DNA from: PALSA-243 sp963743705
GTDB lineage: Bacteria > Acidobacteriota > Terriglobia > Bryobacterales > Bryobacteraceae
Direction: 5' to 3'
Assembly: GCA_963743705.1 (NCBI GenBank)
Contig: CAVUQS010000002.1
Span: 124,001 to 188,000, forward strand
Length of the DNA: 64,000 bases
Below are positions 36,208 through 44,636 of this stretch, one piece after another. The notes beneath the pieces were generated by a model. The model had not been told where the DNA came from. It saw nothing but the letters and a program-made list of their open reading frames with translations, and made no database searches. Every line of letters starts with the position of its first letter. The stretch's first letter is position 1. The position numbers and the translations under genes are program-made.

Positions 36208-37248
36208 CTATGTGCTGGCGTAGTGGCTTTGGCTCCAGTGCACCATCGGCAAGCCGGCCACGGGAGCGCGGAAATAGGGGATCTTCCCGCCTTTGAGTGA
36301 GCCTATATAAACGGTCTGCAGGTCGGGGCCGCCGAAAGTAACGCTGGCCATCCAGGGGGCAATTCCCCGCCCCGTGGCGAACAGGACGTCCTGCGTCACC
36401 TCACCCTTGAGAAAGGCGCGTTCCAGCGCATCCACCTTTTCCGGATCGCCTTCGTCAAGCAGAACGCGCAGGTCTCCTTGCGGGTTCAGGACAAATAATT
36501 TGTCCGAATAGACCAAGGTGCCCCAGAGGTTGCCATAACTATCGAACGCGATGCCGTCCGGCCACGCGCCTTTGCCCAAACTGCTCGGGCCGAAGATTTC
36601 GCGGTCCGTGGCATTGCCGCGCTCGTCGATGCGCAACCGCGTGATGCGTCCGCCAGTGGTCTCTACCACATACAGAAACTCTTCGTTGGCGTCGAAACGA
36701 ATCTCGTTGGTGAAGTGGAAACCTTCCGCCACGATGCGGAACGCGCCACCTTCGTATAGGGCGAGATAGCCGTCCGGCAGATCGGTACGCAGGGCGTGCA
36801 TCCAGTTCTTGATCTTGGTCGAAATGGTGACCCAGATGCGGTCGCGGGAATCGCGCAGCACGAAATTGACCTTGCCGATCGGCTCGCCTTCGATGCTGTC
36901 GGCCAGAACCCGCGACGCGCCGTCTCTCGACATGACTTCCAGGCAATCCGTGCCGAAATTAGAGATAAGGAAATCGCCGTTCTTGGCGAACGCCAGGCCG
37001 TTCGGCAGCGTGCCTTCCAGGTACCGCGTGGCTTCACTGGCGGCCTTCTGAAAATGCTGGGAACGGTCCTGCGTGACGATCTGCTGCGAGCCATCGGCGG
37101 CGATGCGGACTACGCCGCCTCGCGCATCGGCCGACCAGAGCGTACCGTCCGGCTCGGCGAGGATGCATTCGGGCCGCTGCAAGTCGTGCCCAATGTATCG
37201 AATGGCGGCTTTGTCGATTTCAAAATCTTGGATGGGATTGGTCTGCAT
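36208..37248 (-). CDS. SMP-30/gluconolactonase-like protein
   Basis: A 346-residue six-bladed propeller of the SMP-30 / gluconolactonase / Cgr1 family. Typical strands include GTLWSADARGGVVRIAADGS, PNGLAFAKNGDFLISNFG, FTNEIRFDANEEFLYVVETT and WPDGIAFDSYGNLWGTLVYS. Family members open sugar lactones with one bound metal ion. There is no signal peptide, so it would act in the cytoplasm. The ATG at 37248 is preferred over a GTG nine bases upstream. It fits downstream of quinoprotein dehydrogenases that form lactones from sugars. Convergent with the transporter gene, and preceded by the shared operator. Confidence 0.85.
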   Translation of the reverse strand: MQTNPIQDFEIDKAAIRYIGHDLQRPECILAEPDGTLWSADARGGVVRIAADGSQQIVTQDRSQHFQKAASEATRYLEGTLPNGLAFAKNGDFLISNFGTDCLEVMSRDGASRVLADSIEGEPIGKVNFVLRDSRDRIWVTISTKIKNWMHALRTDLPDGYLALYEGGAFRIVAEGFHFTNEIRFDANEEFLYVVETTGGRITRLRIDERGNATDREIFGPSSLGKGAWPDGIAFDSYGNLWGTLVYSDKLFVLNPQGDLRVLLDEGDPEKVDALERAFLKGEVTQDVLFATGRGIAPWMASVTFGGPDLQTVYIGSLKGGKIPYFRAPVAGLPMVHWSQSHYAST

Positions 37249-37274
37249 AGAATCCACCGTGGACGAAATTTACG

Positions 37275-37336
37275 TTGCATAAAACGCAATGGGTATTTCG
37301 TGTAGACAGCGTATCAACTCCCCGGCGATCCGTCAA
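37275..37336 (-). promoter_or_regulatory. Promoter and shared operator of the SMP-30 gene
   Basis: Minus strand: TTGACG (37331-37336), 17-bp spacer ending TGA, -10 TACGCT (37308-37313), 18 bp, core TTGCGTTTTATGCAA (37275-37289). The upstream half-site is weak or absent. Confidence 0.65.
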
Positions 37337-37368
37337 TTTTACGGGGCTTCCTGCGCGAAAGGGGCGGC

Positions 37369-38163
37369 TTACGTATCCCGCGGCTCGTTGCTGAGCAGTT
37401 CCGAAATCCGCCGGGCCACCGCCGAAACCTGTTCGCCGCACACGCGGTAGCGGTCCTTGGCAAAGCGTTGCAGGGGAACAGAAACGCCGATCGATCCGAT
37501 GACCACGTCGCCTTCGGCGCGAATGGGCGCGGCCACGCAGCGAATGCCTTCCTGGTATTCCCCGTCATCGGTGGCGTAACCCTGCGACCTGATTTGCGCG
37601 CAGACTTTGGTCAGTTGGTCGAGGGTGCCGACGGTTTGCTTTGTGTAGGTCTGGAGTTTGTCGGAGCCGAAAATCGCCTTCAAATCGGCCTTGTCGCAAT
37701 CCGCCAGCAGCGCCTTGCCGTGCGCCGTGCAGTACAGCGGGACTAACTCCCCGGTTTGACCTGCCACCGCGATGACGTGGTTGGTAATGGCATGGTCGAT
37801 AAACAGCGCCTGCTTGCCTTCGCGGATCGCCAGATGGACTGTCTCCTCGGTCTGCGCGGCGAGCGATTTGAGATGATCGCGCGACACTCGAATCAGCATG
37901 GTGCCCCAGTCATACTGGTGCGAGAGACGCCACACCGAGGGTCCGAGAATGTAAACCTTCTTGGCCGTCAGGTAAGAGAGAAAACCGCGCCGGCGGAGCG
38001 TGTTCGCGAGGCGGAAAACGCTGCTGCGGTCGATGCCGAGCAGGTCCGTCAACTCTCCCAGCGAAACGGGATCTGCGGAACGGGCGATGGTCTCGAGAAT
38101 GACCAGCCCGCGGTCCAGGCTTTGGATAGACGGCGTTTCCTGCCTGCTTAGTTTGTTTTTCAT
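37369..38163 (-). CDS. IclR-family transcriptional regulator
   Basis: A 264-residue regulator with an N-terminal winged helix (about 15-75, ILETIARSADPVSLGELTDL, GIDRSSVFRLANTLRRRGF) and an IclR effector domain (about 85-255, ETVHLAIREGKQALFIDHA, LYCTAHGKALLAD, VAAPIRAEGDVVIGSIGVSV). IclR proteins bind palindromes as dimers or tetramers and usually repress catabolic genes until a small acid is bound. It is the only such regulator between 18 and 44 kb, and it sits among eight promoters with the same palindrome. Its own upstream region lacks that palindrome. The link is inferred. Confidence 0.9.
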   Translation of the reverse strand: MKNKLSRQETPSIQSLDRGLVILETIARSADPVSLGELTDLLGIDRSSVFRLANTLRRRGFLSYLTAKKVYILGPSVWRLSHQYDWGTMLIRVSRDHLKSLAAQTEETVHLAIREGKQALFIDHAITNHVIAVAGQTGELVPLYCTAHGKALLADCDKADLKAIFGSDKLQTYTKQTVGTLDQLTKVCAQIRSQGYATDDGEYQEGIRCVAAPIRAEGDVVIGSIGVSVPLQRFAKDRYRVCGEQVSAVARRISELLSNEPRDT

Positions 38164-38620
38164 CAGGTGATTCCAATTATAACGGTTGAGTCAATCTTGG
38201 CCGCCCCAACGGCGACTAACGTTTCCGGCATGAAAATCAGCGCCCCGGACCGGCTTTGCGGCTGTTCTCCGGCGCCTGTTTTTGGCGTCCCTCGCGGGGG
38301 CATCAAATATCGGGTATCCTAGCCAATCGGGGGAGTTTGCGTGAGTCTTTTCCGTTGATTCGCCTTCCCTGCTATTGGATTGACTTCCATGGGCACGCCT
38401 GATAGTATTATGCAACGATGCAATTTAAATTGCACATTGTGCAATGCTCGGCATCACCTTTATACCGTTCGATGACGGGGAACGGGACAGGTGAGGGGAA
38501 AAAAACCGAGCGGAAACAAAGATGCGTCGATTTACGCGAGCGCCGGCCCCCGGCGCACTGCGATGCAGTTCCGTCAACCCTCCGTGCGCCAGCCTAACAG
38601 GTAGAGAGTCAGGGATCAAC
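38164..38620. other. Intergenic region between iclR and the DUF362 operon
   Basis: 457 bp. 38164-38260 must hold the iclR promoter: a TATAAT-like box is visible on the minus strand near 38180 without a clear -35. 38380-38444 is the promoter and operator of the DUF362 operon, followed by a leader of about 200 bases. I see no gene or other repeat. Confidence 0.55.
38380..38444 (+). promoter_or_regulatory. Promoter and shared operator of the DUF362-transketolase-cupin operon
   Basis: TTGACT (38380-38385), 17-bp spacer ending TGA, -10 TAGTAT (38403-38408), half-site ATGCAA (38418-38423), 6 bp, core TTGCACATTGTGCAA (38430-38444). Half-site, spacer and the first core half together form a perfect 16-bp palindrome (38419-38434). 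Confidence 0.8.
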
Positions 38621-39913
38621 ATGGACAAAAAGACGAAAATTGCCATCGCCCACAGCGACGCCGATCTCGGCAAGCCGGGCGAGTATTCCCGGCAGCAGTT
38701 GGATCTCGTGAAACAGATGATCCGCGATGTCGCGGACGACACGATGGGCGGAATGAAAAACATCGTATCGCGCGGCGACAAGGTACTCATCAAGATCAAC
38801 ACCGTCATCCCCATCGTGCCCAACGCCGGCTTCACCACCGACCCGCGCATGCTGGAGGCCTTGATCGAGCTGTGTTTGGAACAGAATCCGTCGCGCATCC
38901 AGATCGGCGAGCGTTGCGCCATGGGCGCCGACACCCGCCAGGCCATGGATTTGTGCGGCATTACGGCGGTGGCGGAACGAACCGGCGTCGAGCTTTGCCC
39001 CTTCGAGCACGCGCAGTTCGACATGTATAAGATCGACCGGCCGATCAGCTTTAACGAATTTCCGGTTCCCCGCCCGGTGCGCGACGCCGATGTGTACATC
39101 GGGTTGCCGAAAATGAAGGTCCATGTCCACACCACGTTCACAGGCGCGATGAAGCTTCAGTTCGGCAATTTGCCGGATTATGACTGGATGGTGCGCTGCC
39201 ATCGCGACGATATTTATCAGAAGATCGTGAATCTGACGCGCGCCGCCAATCCCAAGTGGTTCGTGATGGATTCACTGTATGCGTGCCAGGGCAACGGCCC
39301 CTTCAGCCCTTACGGCGAAGACTTGATCAAGGATTTTAATACCATCTGCGGCGGTCCCGACCCGGTTGCGGTGGATACCGTGTGCGAAGCGCTGATGGAT
39401 TGGGACTATCCCGGAACGAACGTGCCATCCACCGTGCTCGGTGCGGCCGAAGGCCTCGGCACGAACCGGATGGAAGAGATTGAGCTGAGCGGGCCGCCCA
39501 TCGCGCAAGTGAAGCGGCGGTTCAAGCGCCAGAATACGGTTCTACAGGGCCAATACCCCAACGTCAACCTCATCATGGGGTCGACCTGCGAAGCCGGATG
39601 CCGCGCCATTGTGCGCATCCAATTGGACCAACTTCAGGCCGATGGCACGCTCGCGAAGTTAAAGCGGCCCCTCTATGTATTCACGGGCCTGCAATTCGAA
39701 GAGAAGATCACCCATGTCGATGGCGATGTCATCATCGTGGGAGATTGCGCCAAGGGAATGCAAGAGAAATTTCCTGACGCGCAATACTGGGGCAGTTGCA
39801 CCGAGTATCCGAATTGCACCCCGATCTGGGCGAATCGCCCCGACGTTGGCATCGCGACCTATGTGCGCGAGCTGCAACGAGCCAGGGAGGCCGCCGCTGT
39901 TGCCACTTTATGA
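38621..39913 (+). CDS. DUF362-domain protein
   Basis: A 430-residue cytoplasmic protein of the DUF362 family, whose biochemical role is mostly unknown. Characteristic segments are GDKVLIKINTV, GEPMK-like positions replaced by IGERCAMGADTR, and LPKMKVHVHTTFTGAMKLQF. It has no ferredoxin-type CxxCxxC cluster seen in some members, but paired cysteines near the C-terminus (STCEAGC, GSCTEYPNC) could bind a metal. The ATG at 38621 follows an AGGG site. It is translationally coupled (ATGA) to the transketolase gene, which suggests a joint step. Confidence 0.75.
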   Translation: MDKKTKIAIAHSDADLGKPGEYSRQQLDLVKQMIRDVADDTMGGMKNIVSRGDKVLIKINTVIPIVPNAGFTTDPRMLEALIELCLEQNPSRIQIGERCAMGADTRQAMDLCGITAVAERTGVELCPFEHAQFDMYKIDRPISFNEFPVPRPVRDADVYIGLPKMKVHVHTTFTGAMKLQFGNLPDYDWMVRCHRDDIYQKIVNLTRAANPKWFVMDSLYACQGNGPFSPYGEDLIKDFNTICGGPDPVAVDTVCEALMDWDYPGTNVPSTVLGAAEGLGTNRMEEIELSGPPIAQVKRRFKRQNTVLQGQYPNVNLIMGSTCEAGCRAIVRIQLDQLQADGTLAKLKRPLYVFTGLQFEEKITHVDGDVIIVGDCAKGMQEKFPDAQYWGSCTEYPNCTPIWANRPDVGIATYVRELQRAREAAAVATL

Positions 39914-42072
39914 AGGACCCCTCAGCTACCCTGGAAAGATCCGGAGCGGTAAGCCGCGAACTGATCGAACGCCCTGAGTTTCTGATTCGTCAGGGCATCC
40001 TCAAATTACTCGCCATTAAGGATTCCGACGTCCGCATTCTGACGTTGGAACAATCCCGCGATGCGGTGGATAAAGGCCTGCACGCAGGCGGCGCCTTCTC
40101 CGCCACCATTCCCCTCGTCGCGTTATTTTACGGCGGCTTCATTACTCCCGATGTGGAAGACCCAACGCGCGTGGGCGCTGACATGTTTGTGCTCAGCAAA
40201 GGGCACGCCGTGGCCGCGCTGGCCTCGATTTACACCGACCTGGGTTACTTTGACGCCAAGTTGCTGAAGAACTCCCGCTCCTACGCGAGCATTTTAAACG
40301 GCCATCCGGGGCCTGTGCTGCCGGGCATTCAAATCGCGACTGGTCCAATGGGTCAGGGGTTCGCCGTGGCGCAGGGGTTCGCGCTCGCGGGGCGCTCCGG
40401 CCACCGGTTCGACTCGTATGCAGTGTTGGGCGACGGCGAGTTACAGGAAGGGCCGATCTGGGAAGCGGTGATGTACTCCGGCGCCAAGCGCCTGGACAAT
40501 CTCTGTATCCTGGTGGATCACAATCACGGGCAACTCGATATTTCGAGCCGCCTGGTCTTTCCGATGCCGGAACTCGAGGCCGTATTCCCGTCGTTCGGCT
40601 GGCAGGTGCATAGCGTCGACGCCACCAAATACGAAGGCGTTTACGCTGCTCTGGAAGCATTCCGCTACGGAGAGCGCAACGGCAAGCCGACGGCGATCAT
40701 TTGTCACACTACCAAGGGCCACGGAGCGTTTTCCGATTTCATGAACCGCCACAAGGTGACGGTGACCGATAACCTGGTCGAGCAGGAAATCGCCTTGCAA
40801 TCCGCGTTGCGCGCCGCCCGCGTTGACGAGTTCACCCGCTTCTACGAACGGCTGGAAGAAAACCCGGACCAGCAACGCATTCAAAGCGCCCTGCTCAAGC
40901 TAGCTGAGCGGATGCACCTTTCCACCAAGCGCGACTCCTCAGGCGCCATGCCGCTGCAACAAGCGATCGGCCCGGTGATAACCGCTCGCGTTCCGCCGCG
41001 CGATAAACGTATTAAGTATGATGCGGCGCTTTTGCCGCGAATCGACCAGGCTAAAGAGTACAGCGCCGCCGATATTGTCACCGGCGCGATGAAGGTCTTC
41101 GCGCGCGATCCGGCGGTGGTTTCGGTGGATTCGGATCTTGCAACCACCAGCGGGCTCGAAGCGGGCGTGGGTGCGGTGGATCAGAACCGCGCGCTGAACG
41201 TCGGCGTGGCCGAGGCCAACATGATGGGCATAGGCGAGGGCTTCGCCGCCTTGGGCTACAACGCGTGGGTGAGTACGTTCTGCCCGTTCTTCGATTGGAA
41301 GGTTCTGCGCCGCATCGCGGTAGGTCATCAGGAGCGCATCGAGGCGATGGAGGCTCCGGACGGATGGCTGAGCGAGGGCCACGGGCTCGATCTGACGTTC
41401 CTCGCCACGGCCGCCAATTTCGAGACGCGCACCAACGGCGCTACTCACATGGGCAACGACGACATCACGATTTTCGATGGCATCGGCCATTTGAACATCA
41501 TCGATGTCTCCTGCCCGCGCCAAATGCTATCGATCATGCAGTGGATCATGGCAGGCAATCGCGGCCTGATTTATCTGCGAGTGATGCGAACGCCATCGGC
41601 AGTGCTTTATGGCTCGGATTATGCCTTTCAGTTTGGAAAGGGCCAAATTCTGCGCCAACATGCGGAAGACGCAGCCGTCATCGTGAGCAGCGGCCGCGGC
41701 GTGCATGAGGCTCTGGCCGCGGCGGGCGAGTGCGCGAAAAACGGAGTGAGCGCGGGAGTGGTCGACATGCCCTCGATCGACGACGGCCTGCTGCTGGAGT
41801 TATTCAATTCGGGAAAGCGCCTGATCTTCGCCGAACAGAACAACGGATATATCTGGCAAAATTTTCTCAAGGTTCTGTACCGCCATCGTAAGAAATTGCA
41901 GGGTATAGATCTGGAGCGCGTGGTCGCCATCAATACTCTGAACGCCGATGGCCGGCCGCAGTTCATTCATTCCGGAACTTACGAAGAATTAGTGGCTGCC
42001 TTCGAGCTTTCGGCCCAGCAACTCGCCGGGACTGTCATGGATCGCGCGGCCCGGGGCAGCGCAGCATCTTGA
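39910..42072 (+). CDS. Transketolase-family enzyme, full length
   Basis: A 720-residue thiamine-diphosphate enzyme. It has the cofactor-binding stretch GDGELQEGPIWEAVMYSGAK ending in DHNHG (GDG...N motif), the pyrimidine domain with the cofactor-activating glutamate (GVAEANMMGIGEGFAALG) and the C-terminal transketolase domain (VIVSSGRGVHEALAA). It is about 60 residues longer than housekeeping transketolases and diverges in the substrate region. Its place in an operon with DUF362 and cupin genes under the shared operator suggests a catabolic role, such as cleaving or joining a keto-sugar. The ATG overlaps the DUF362 stop. Confidence 0.85.
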   Translation: MKDPSATLERSGAVSRELIERPEFLIRQGILKLLAIKDSDVRILTLEQSRDAVDKGLHAGGAFSATIPLVALFYGGFITPDVEDPTRVGADMFVLSKGHAVAALASIYTDLGYFDAKLLKNSRSYASILNGHPGPVLPGIQIATGPMGQGFAVAQGFALAGRSGHRFDSYAVLGDGELQEGPIWEAVMYSGAKRLDNLCILVDHNHGQLDISSRLVFPMPELEAVFPSFGWQVHSVDATKYEGVYAALEAFRYGERNGKPTAIICHTTKGHGAFSDFMNRHKVTVTDNLVEQEIALQSALRAARVDEFTRFYERLEENPDQQRIQSALLKLAERMHLSTKRDSSGAMPLQQAIGPVITARVPPRDKRIKYDAALLPRIDQAKEYSAADIVTGAMKVFARDPAVVSVDSDLATTSGLEAGVGAVDQNRALNVGVAEANMMGIGEGFAALGYNAWVSTFCPFFDWKVLRRIAVGHQERIEAMEAPDGWLSEGHGLDLTFLATAANFETRTNGATHMGNDDITIFDGIGHLNIIDVSCPRQMLSIMQWIMAGNRGLIYLRVMRTPSAVLYGSDYAFQFGKGQILRQHAEDAAVIVSSGRGVHEALAAAGECAKNGVSAGVVDMPSIDDGLLLELFNSGKRLIFAEQNNGYIWQNFLKVLYRHRKKLQGIDLERVVAINTLNADGRPQFIHSGTYEELVAAFELSAQQLAGTVMDRAARGSAAS

Positions 42073-42102
42073 TCGTCATGGCGTGATTCTCAGGAGAACG
42101 AT

Positions 42103-42489
42103 ATGAGCGTTCCTATCTTGCATGAAACCGATGTGGAGGAATTGGATCTGCCGGGGCGGCATCTCCGCTGGGTGGTTGGCGACGGCGGCCTCAGTTCCTC
42201 GCATTGCTCGAGCTGCGTGATTCGCGTGGCGCCGGGAGAGAAAGTACGGCCCGCGCACAGCCATCCGCACGGCGAAGAAATGATCTACATCATCCGTGGA
42301 TCGGGCCGCGTGCTGGTGGCGGGAGAGGTCGCGCCGGTTCGCGAGGGAACCGTGGTTCTGTTTCCCCAAGGCGCCGTCCATATGCTCCACAACACGGGCG
42401 CGGAAGAGATGAAGGTGGCATGTTTTTTCGCTCCGGGCACCAACCTGGAGAATTACAAGATGTACGAAGATGTCGATTTCCCCGATTAA
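42103..42489 (+). CDS. Small cupin protein
   Basis: A 128-residue single-domain cupin. The first motif (RPAHSHPHGEEMIYIIRGSG) carries two histidines and a glutamate for metal binding, and the second (PQGAVHMLHNTG) supplies the third histidine. Small cupins of this type are sugar isomerases, KdgF-like enzymes or binding proteins. It starts 30 bp after the transketolase stop and most likely ends that operon. Confidence 0.85.
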   Translation: MSVPILHETDVEELDLPGRHLRWVVGDGGLSSSHCSSCVIRVAPGEKVRPAHSHPHGEEMIYIIRGSGRVLVAGEVAPVREGTVVLFPQGAVHMLHNTGAEEMKVACFFAPGTNLENYKMYEDVDFPD

Positions 42490-42537
42490 GGCGGCCGTGT
42501 TTTCCGTTTTTTGTTCGCCACCGGCCACCGTTGCGTA

Positions 42538-42563
42538 TACAATGTTCATTGCATAGTGTGCAC
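42538..42563 (+). promoter_or_regulatory. Shared operator upstream of the DUF1080/FG-GAP gene
   Basis: Half-site TACAA (42538-42542), 6 bp, core TTGCATAGTGTGCAC (42549-42563). The matching extended -10 promoter found at the other sites is not visible; only a weak TTGTTC / TATACA pair with a 19-bp gap. Confidence 0.6.
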
Positions 42564-42631
42564 TGATGATGCCCCGGCGCACCCGCCGTTGAATGCGCCG
42601 CGATCTTCAGCAGGCAGGAAAAGGAACGCCC

Positions 42632-44608
42632 ATGTCTCTGAAACGCGCCCTCCTTATCGCCACATCCGCAGCCGCAACGCTGCTCTTTATGGCTCCGCTG
42701 TTCGGCGTCGGTCCGTCGTTTAAGCCAGACGCAACATTCAAAGGTTCCACCTTAAAGGGTTGGCACACGCTTGGCCAAGCCGATTGGAAAGTGCAGGACG
42801 GCCAGTTCACCGGAACAGCCAAGCCCGGCAGCCAGGGCGGTTGGCTGGTGCTCGACCAGTCCTATCAGGATGCGGCGCTATACAGTTCGTTCCGCTGCGG
42901 CGAGGGCTGCAAGACGGGACTCCTCTTGCGCGCGGAAAAAACTCCTCAGGGAATGAAGGGGATCTTCGTTTCGCTGAGTTCGGGAGATGTGGCGCCTTAT
43001 CGCGTCACCTTGGATGCTGAGGGCCGTGAACTTTCGCGCGAGCGGCTAAGAAGCGGCGCCGGCGGCATGTGGCGCGTTGCGCCCGCGCCCGATCCTGCCG
43101 CCCCCGCACGCGGCGGCGGAGGCGCAGGCCGTGGACGCGGCGCGGCAACTGGACCCGTTCTGCCGCTAATACGCCCATCGAGCGCTTTCCGGACGGACGA
43201 CTGGAACCAGGTAGAGATCATGATCGATGCCAACATGGTCCACACCGTCTTGAATAACGGCGGCGATAATCCCGGCATCACCGAGGACAACGATGCCCAG
43301 TACGGGCCGCTTGCCCTGTACGTCGGCGGCGGCGAGGTGAAGTTCAAGGACGTTGCCTTCAAGAATCTGGCGATCCGCGAAATGCCGGCGGAAAAGGTTT
43401 CCCAAAACTTCCGCATGCAGCGGATCAATCCGCTCTACTACGCGTGGGGGGCAGCGGCCGCCGACTTCAATCATGACGGCATCCTGGATATCGTGGCCGG
43501 CCCTTACATCTACCTCGGGCCCGATTATACGAAGCGCGTGGAGATCTATCCCGCCGTCGTTCGCAATCCGGGCAGGGAGTTCTCCACCGATTGCTGGATG
43601 ACCTTCGCGGCAGATATGACGGGCGATGGATGGCCCGACGTCATCACGGCCAGCCACGATAAAGACGGCGGCTATGGCGGGGACCCGGGCGTTTGGCTTT
43701 ACGTTAATCCCAAGGGCGAATCGCGCCGATGGGAAAAGCATCTGGTAGCTCCGATTTTCAACAGCGAAATCGCCGTTTTGAGGGATGTGGATGGAGATGG
43801 CAAACCCGAGCTCGTCTATGGCGCCGAAGGCTACCTTCGCTATGCGAAGCCGGACCCCGCGAATCCGACCGGCACGTGGACCATCCATAATGTTTCGGAG
43901 CACGGTTACGCGACAGCTCATGGCATCGGCGTCGGCGATATCAACGGCGACGGGCGCATGGATATCTTAAACGCGTACGGATGGTGGGAGCAGCCGCCGG
44001 CCGGCAGTAAGCAGGAGACCTGGACCTATCATTCGCAGGCGTTCGCCAGCTATGGACGCGGCGCCCCGGGCGGCAGCGTGATGGCCGTCTACGACGTGAA
44101 TGGCGACGGCCTCAATGACGTGGTGACCGTGATGCAGGCGCATGGTTACGGCATCTCCTGGTTCGAGCAGAAGCGCGACAGCGCCGGAAAGATTTCGTTT
44201 GTAGAGCACCCGATCATGGGCGATTTCTCCGCCAAGAATGCCGGCGGAGTGACGTTCACGGAACCGCACGGTTCCACCTTCGCGGACGTCAATGGCGACG
44301 GCATACCGGATTTCATCGTCGGCAAACGCTATTGGGCTCACAAGGATTCTTACTTGGATCCGGATCCCTACGGAGCGGCCGTGCTCTACGTGTACAAGAC
44401 CGTGCGCAATCCGAAAGCGCCGGGTGGCGCGGAGTTCGTGCCCGAGCTGATCCACAATTGGTCCGGCGCCGGTTCCGACGTGCTGGCGGTGGATTTGAAT
44501 AAGGACGGCGCCATGGATATCGTCACCGCTACCAAGCTGGGCGCTTTCATCTTCTGGGGCAAGCCGCACGCCAAGCCAGCGGCTGCGCCGGCAGCAGCCA
44601 AAAAATAG
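42632..44608 (+). CDS. Secreted DUF1080 (3-keto-disaccharide-hydrolase-like) protein with FG-GAP repeats
   Basis: A 658-residue exported protein starting at the ATG at 42632 with a signal peptide (MSLKRALLIATSAAATLLFM). Residues about 28-225 are a DUF1080 / concanavalin-like domain (FKGSTLKGWHTLGQADWKVQ, TGLLLRAEKTPQGMKGIFVS) interrupted by a Gly/Arg/Ala-rich loop. The rest is an integrin-like propeller with seven calcium-loop motifs (such as DFNHDGILD, DMTGDGWPD, DVDGDGKPE, DINGDGRMD, DVNGDGLND, DVNGDGIPD, DLNKDGAMD). The first domain is linked to breaking 3-keto sugars in related bacteria. It carries the shared operator, so it belongs to the putative regulon. Confidence 0.82.
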   Translation: MSLKRALLIATSAAATLLFMAPLFGVGPSFKPDATFKGSTLKGWHTLGQADWKVQDGQFTGTAKPGSQGGWLVLDQSYQDAALYSSFRCGEGCKTGLLLRAEKTPQGMKGIFVSLSSGDVAPYRVTLDAEGRELSRERLRSGAGGMWRVAPAPDPAAPARGGGGAGRGRGAATGPVLPLIRPSSAFRTDDWNQVEIMIDANMVHTVLNNGGDNPGITEDNDAQYGPLALYVGGGEVKFKDVAFKNLAIREMPAEKVSQNFRMQRINPLYYAWGAAAADFNHDGILDIVAGPYIYLGPDYTKRVEIYPAVVRNPGREFSTDCWMTFAADMTGDGWPDVITASHDKDGGYGGDPGVWLYVNPKGESRRWEKHLVAPIFNSEIAVLRDVDGDGKPELVYGAEGYLRYAKPDPANPTGTWTIHNVSEHGYATAHGIGVGDINGDGRMDILNAYGWWEQPPAGSKQETWTYHSQAFASYGRGAPGGSVMAVYDVNGDGLNDVVTVMQAHGYGISWFEQKRDSAGKISFVEHPIMGDFSAKNAGGVTFTEPHGSTFADVNGDGIPDFIVGKRYWAHKDSYLDPDPYGAAVLYVYKTVRNPKAPGGAEFVPELIHNWSGAGSDVLAVDLNKDGAMDIVTATKLGAFIFWGKPHAKPAAAPAAAKK

Positions 44609-44636
44609 GCGATTCTGTTGGAATTTAAGAATTAGC

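Noticed and set aside
20000..44600. Possible genomic island or integrative element around the regulon
   Set aside because: I found no integrase, transposase, tRNA border or direct repeats at the ends, and base composition by eye matches the flanks.
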